DNA of 64,000 bases from positions 124,001 through 188,000 of the forward strand of contig NZ_JABJVY010000007.1 of assembly GCF_040750475.1 (NCBI RefSeq), written 5' to 3'. Origin of the DNA: Amorphus sp040750475. GTDB lineage: Bacteria > Pseudomonadota > Alphaproteobacteria > Rhizobiales > Amorphaceae. A program made the position numbers and the translations under genes. The notes beneath the pieces are model-generated. The model was not told where the DNA came from. It made no database searches and was given only the letters and a program-made list of their open reading frames with translations. Of the stretch, positions 62,525 through 64,000 are shown one piece after another (the first letter of the stretch is position 1; the number at the start of each line of letters is the position of its first letter).

Positions 62525-64000
62525 ATGGACCTTTCCGATCTGATCGACCGCAACGCCGCCTTCACGCCGGAGAAGCCGGCCATTCGCTTTCAGGGCGAGA
62601 TCCTGACTTATGCGGCGCTGGCCGATCGGATCCACCGGACGGCCTACGCGCTCAAGACCCGGCTTGGGGTGGGGCGGGGCGACCGCGTCGCAATCCTGTC
62701 GCTCAACCGGCCCGACTATCTGGTGCTGCTCTATGCCTGCGCTCGCCTCGGCGCCATGCTGGTGCCGATCAATTGGCGGCTGGCGACGCCCGAGCATCTC
62801 TACATTCTGGAGCACGCCTCCGCGAAGGCGCTGTTCGTGGAAGAGGCGTTCTCCGGCGTGTTGGAGCCGCTTTCCACCGCGCTGCCGGAATGCCGACCGG
62901 TGGGGCTCGATTTCGCGCCGTCGGTGGGCGTCAGCTTCGAGGCCTTCCTTGAGGGGGCCGACGGAAAAGACGGCCGTAACCCGCACATCGACACCACTTG
63001 CCCGCTGTTGATCGTCTACACGTCCGGCACCACCGGGCGCCCGAAAGGGGCGGTCCTACGCCAGGACGCCATCGTCTGGAACGCGATCCAGTCCGCCCAC
63101 ATGCATGACATGACGGCCGCGGACCACATCTTCACCTCGCTGCCGATGTTCCATGTCGGCGGGCTCAACATCCAGACCACGCCGGCGCTGCAAGTGGGCG
63201 CGACCGTGACGCTGCACGACCGGTTCGAGGCGGGCGCTGCGATCCGCACCATCGTGGAGGATCGGCCGACGCTCACTGTGTTGGTCCCGGCGACACTGCT
63301 GGCGGTGCTGGAGCATCCCGACTGGGCGGGCGCCGACGTCTCCTCGCTGCGCGTCGTTACCACCGGGTCGACGATCGTGCCGCAGCCCGTGGTGGAGCGC
63401 TTTCATGCGCGCGGGTTGCCGGTGCTGCAGGTCTACGGCTCGACCGAGACGGCCCCGATCTGCATTTACACTCGAATCGGCGGCGCCGATTCCATCGCGC
63501 GCAAAGGCACGACGGGTCTGCCGGGTCTCGCCTGCGAGGCCAAGATCGTGGATGCGACCGGCCGCGAGCTGCCGCCTGGCGAGCCCGGCGAGATCGTGGT
63601 GCGCGGGCCGACCACTCTCTACGAATATTGGGGGGATGAAGCGGCCACGTCCGACGTGCTCAGGAATGGTTGGTTCCACACCGGCGACATCGCCACGCGC
63701 GACGAGGACGGCTATTTCTACGTCCATGATCGCAAGAAGAATGTGATCATTTCCGGCGGTGAGAACATCTATCCGGCTGAGCTGGAGCGGGTATTGCACG
63801 AGCATCCCGACGTGCTGGAGGCGGCCGTGATCGGTCGTGCCGATCCGCATTGGCAGGAGGTGCCCGTCGCTTTCATCGTCGCGCGCGCCGGCGCCAAACC
63901 GACCGTTGAGGAGATGACGGCGCACCTTCGCTCCAATCTCGCGCGCTTCAAGGTGCCCCGCGAGATCCGGTTCGTGGAGACCCTGCCCAAGAACGCGATG
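62525..64000 (+). CDS. AMP-forming acyl-CoA synthetase (partial, runs off the window)
   Basis: 492 codons without a stop from ATG 62525 to the window end. Motifs: P-loop YTSGTTGRPKGAV, FHVGGLNIQTTPALQ, QVYGSTETAP, HTGDIATRDEDGYFYVHDR and RKKNVIISGGENIYPAELE; the catalytic Lys near LPKNAMGK would lie just past the end. It activates a carboxylic acid through an acyl-AMP to the CoA thioester. The upstream hydrolase and dehydrogenase-like gene suggest that an aromatic or branched acid side chain is processed. The ribosome binding site is weak (GGGATAGAAACCC). Confidence 0.93.
   Translation, partial: MDLSDLIDRNAAFTPEKPAIRFQGEILTYAALADRIHRTAYALKTRLGVGRGDRVAILSLNRPDYLVLLYACARLGAMLVPINWRLATPEHLYILEHASAKALFVEEAFSGVLEPLSTALPECRPVGLDFAPSVGVSFEAFLEGADGKDGRNPHIDTTCPLLIVYTSGTTGRPKGAVLRQDAIVWNAIQSAHMHDMTAADHIFTSLPMFHVGGLNIQTTPALQVGATVTLHDRFEAGAAIRTIVEDRPTLTVLVPATLLAVLEHPDWAGADVSSLRVVTTGSTIVPQPVVERFHARGLPVLQVYGSTETAPICIYTRIGGADSIARKGTTGLPGLACEAKIVDATGRELPPGEPGEIVVRGPTTLYEYWGDEAATSDVLRNGWFHTGDIATRDEDGYFYVHDRKKNVIISGGENIYPAELERVLHEHPDVLEAAVIGRADPHWQEVPVAFIVARAGAKPTVEEMTAHLRSNLARFKVPREIRFVETLPKNAM

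Overview
The window reads as ordinary chromosome of a high-GC (roughly 65% by eye) alphaproteobacterium, most likely of the Hyphomicrobiales/Rhizobiales or a neighbouring order. This rests on the suf operon layout with its own NifS-type cysteine desulfurase, a large RNase E with an acidic insert in S1, lipA followed by a COQ10-like START gene, the soxBDAG order, pcaQ divergent from pcaCHG, and three TRAP genes linked to xsc. No rRNA, tRNA, CRISPR array, prophage or insertion sequence was seen.

Layout. 1-170: the end of a hydratase gene. 170-871: a DUF2218 gene carrying leftovers of a PadR/YqjI-type regulator. 1.1-11.8 kb: a sulfonate cluster with a TRAP transporter, sulfoacetaldehyde acetyltransferase (xsc), a GMC dehydrogenase resembling isethionate dehydrogenase, a divergent IclR regulator, acetate kinase and a zinc alcohol dehydrogenase. 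Together these suggest uptake of isethionate, oxidation to sulfoacetaldehyde, release of sulfite, and ATP from acetyl phosphate. 11.9-15 kb: a penicillin-V-acylase/choloylglycine hydrolase homologue, a metallo-beta-lactamase-fold hydrolase and a patatin lipoprotein. 15.4-36.2 kb: housekeeping (lipA, COQ10-like, comM, rne, amiC, PBP1a, prfB with a programmed +1 frameshift, DUF455, bcp, an AsmA-like giant, tyrS, anmK, an alpha/beta hydrolase). 36.4-44.8 kb: the suf iron-sulfur operon, interrupted by a small membrane protein and followed by tenA and a TfoX-like gene. 44.9-48.4 kb: a degenerate GGDEF protein and an RhlE-type helicase. 48.4-54.6 kb: sarcosine oxidase soxBDAG with a LysR gene on its tail. 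54.8-55.5 kb: an intact diguanylate cyclase. 55.7-64 kb: pcaQ, pcaCHG and pobA (4-hydroxybenzoate to protocatechuate and ring cleavage), then a hydrolase, an acyl-CoA-dehydrogenase-like protein without the usual catalytic glutamate, and a CoA ligase that runs off the window.

Two families of short palindromic repeats occupy intergenic gaps: a 42-bp element (near 4.7, 27.4-27.6, 35.5 and 44.8 kb) and paired inverted REP-like sequences (35.3 and 62.3 kb). The less ordinary points are the isethionate cluster that carries ackA where pta is usual, the decayed PadR-DUF2218 locus with an upstream dyad, the 101-nt overlap of the cysteine desulfurase gene with sufB, and the dehydrogenase-like protein without its catalytic base. 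All functions are assigned from sequence motifs and gene order alone.
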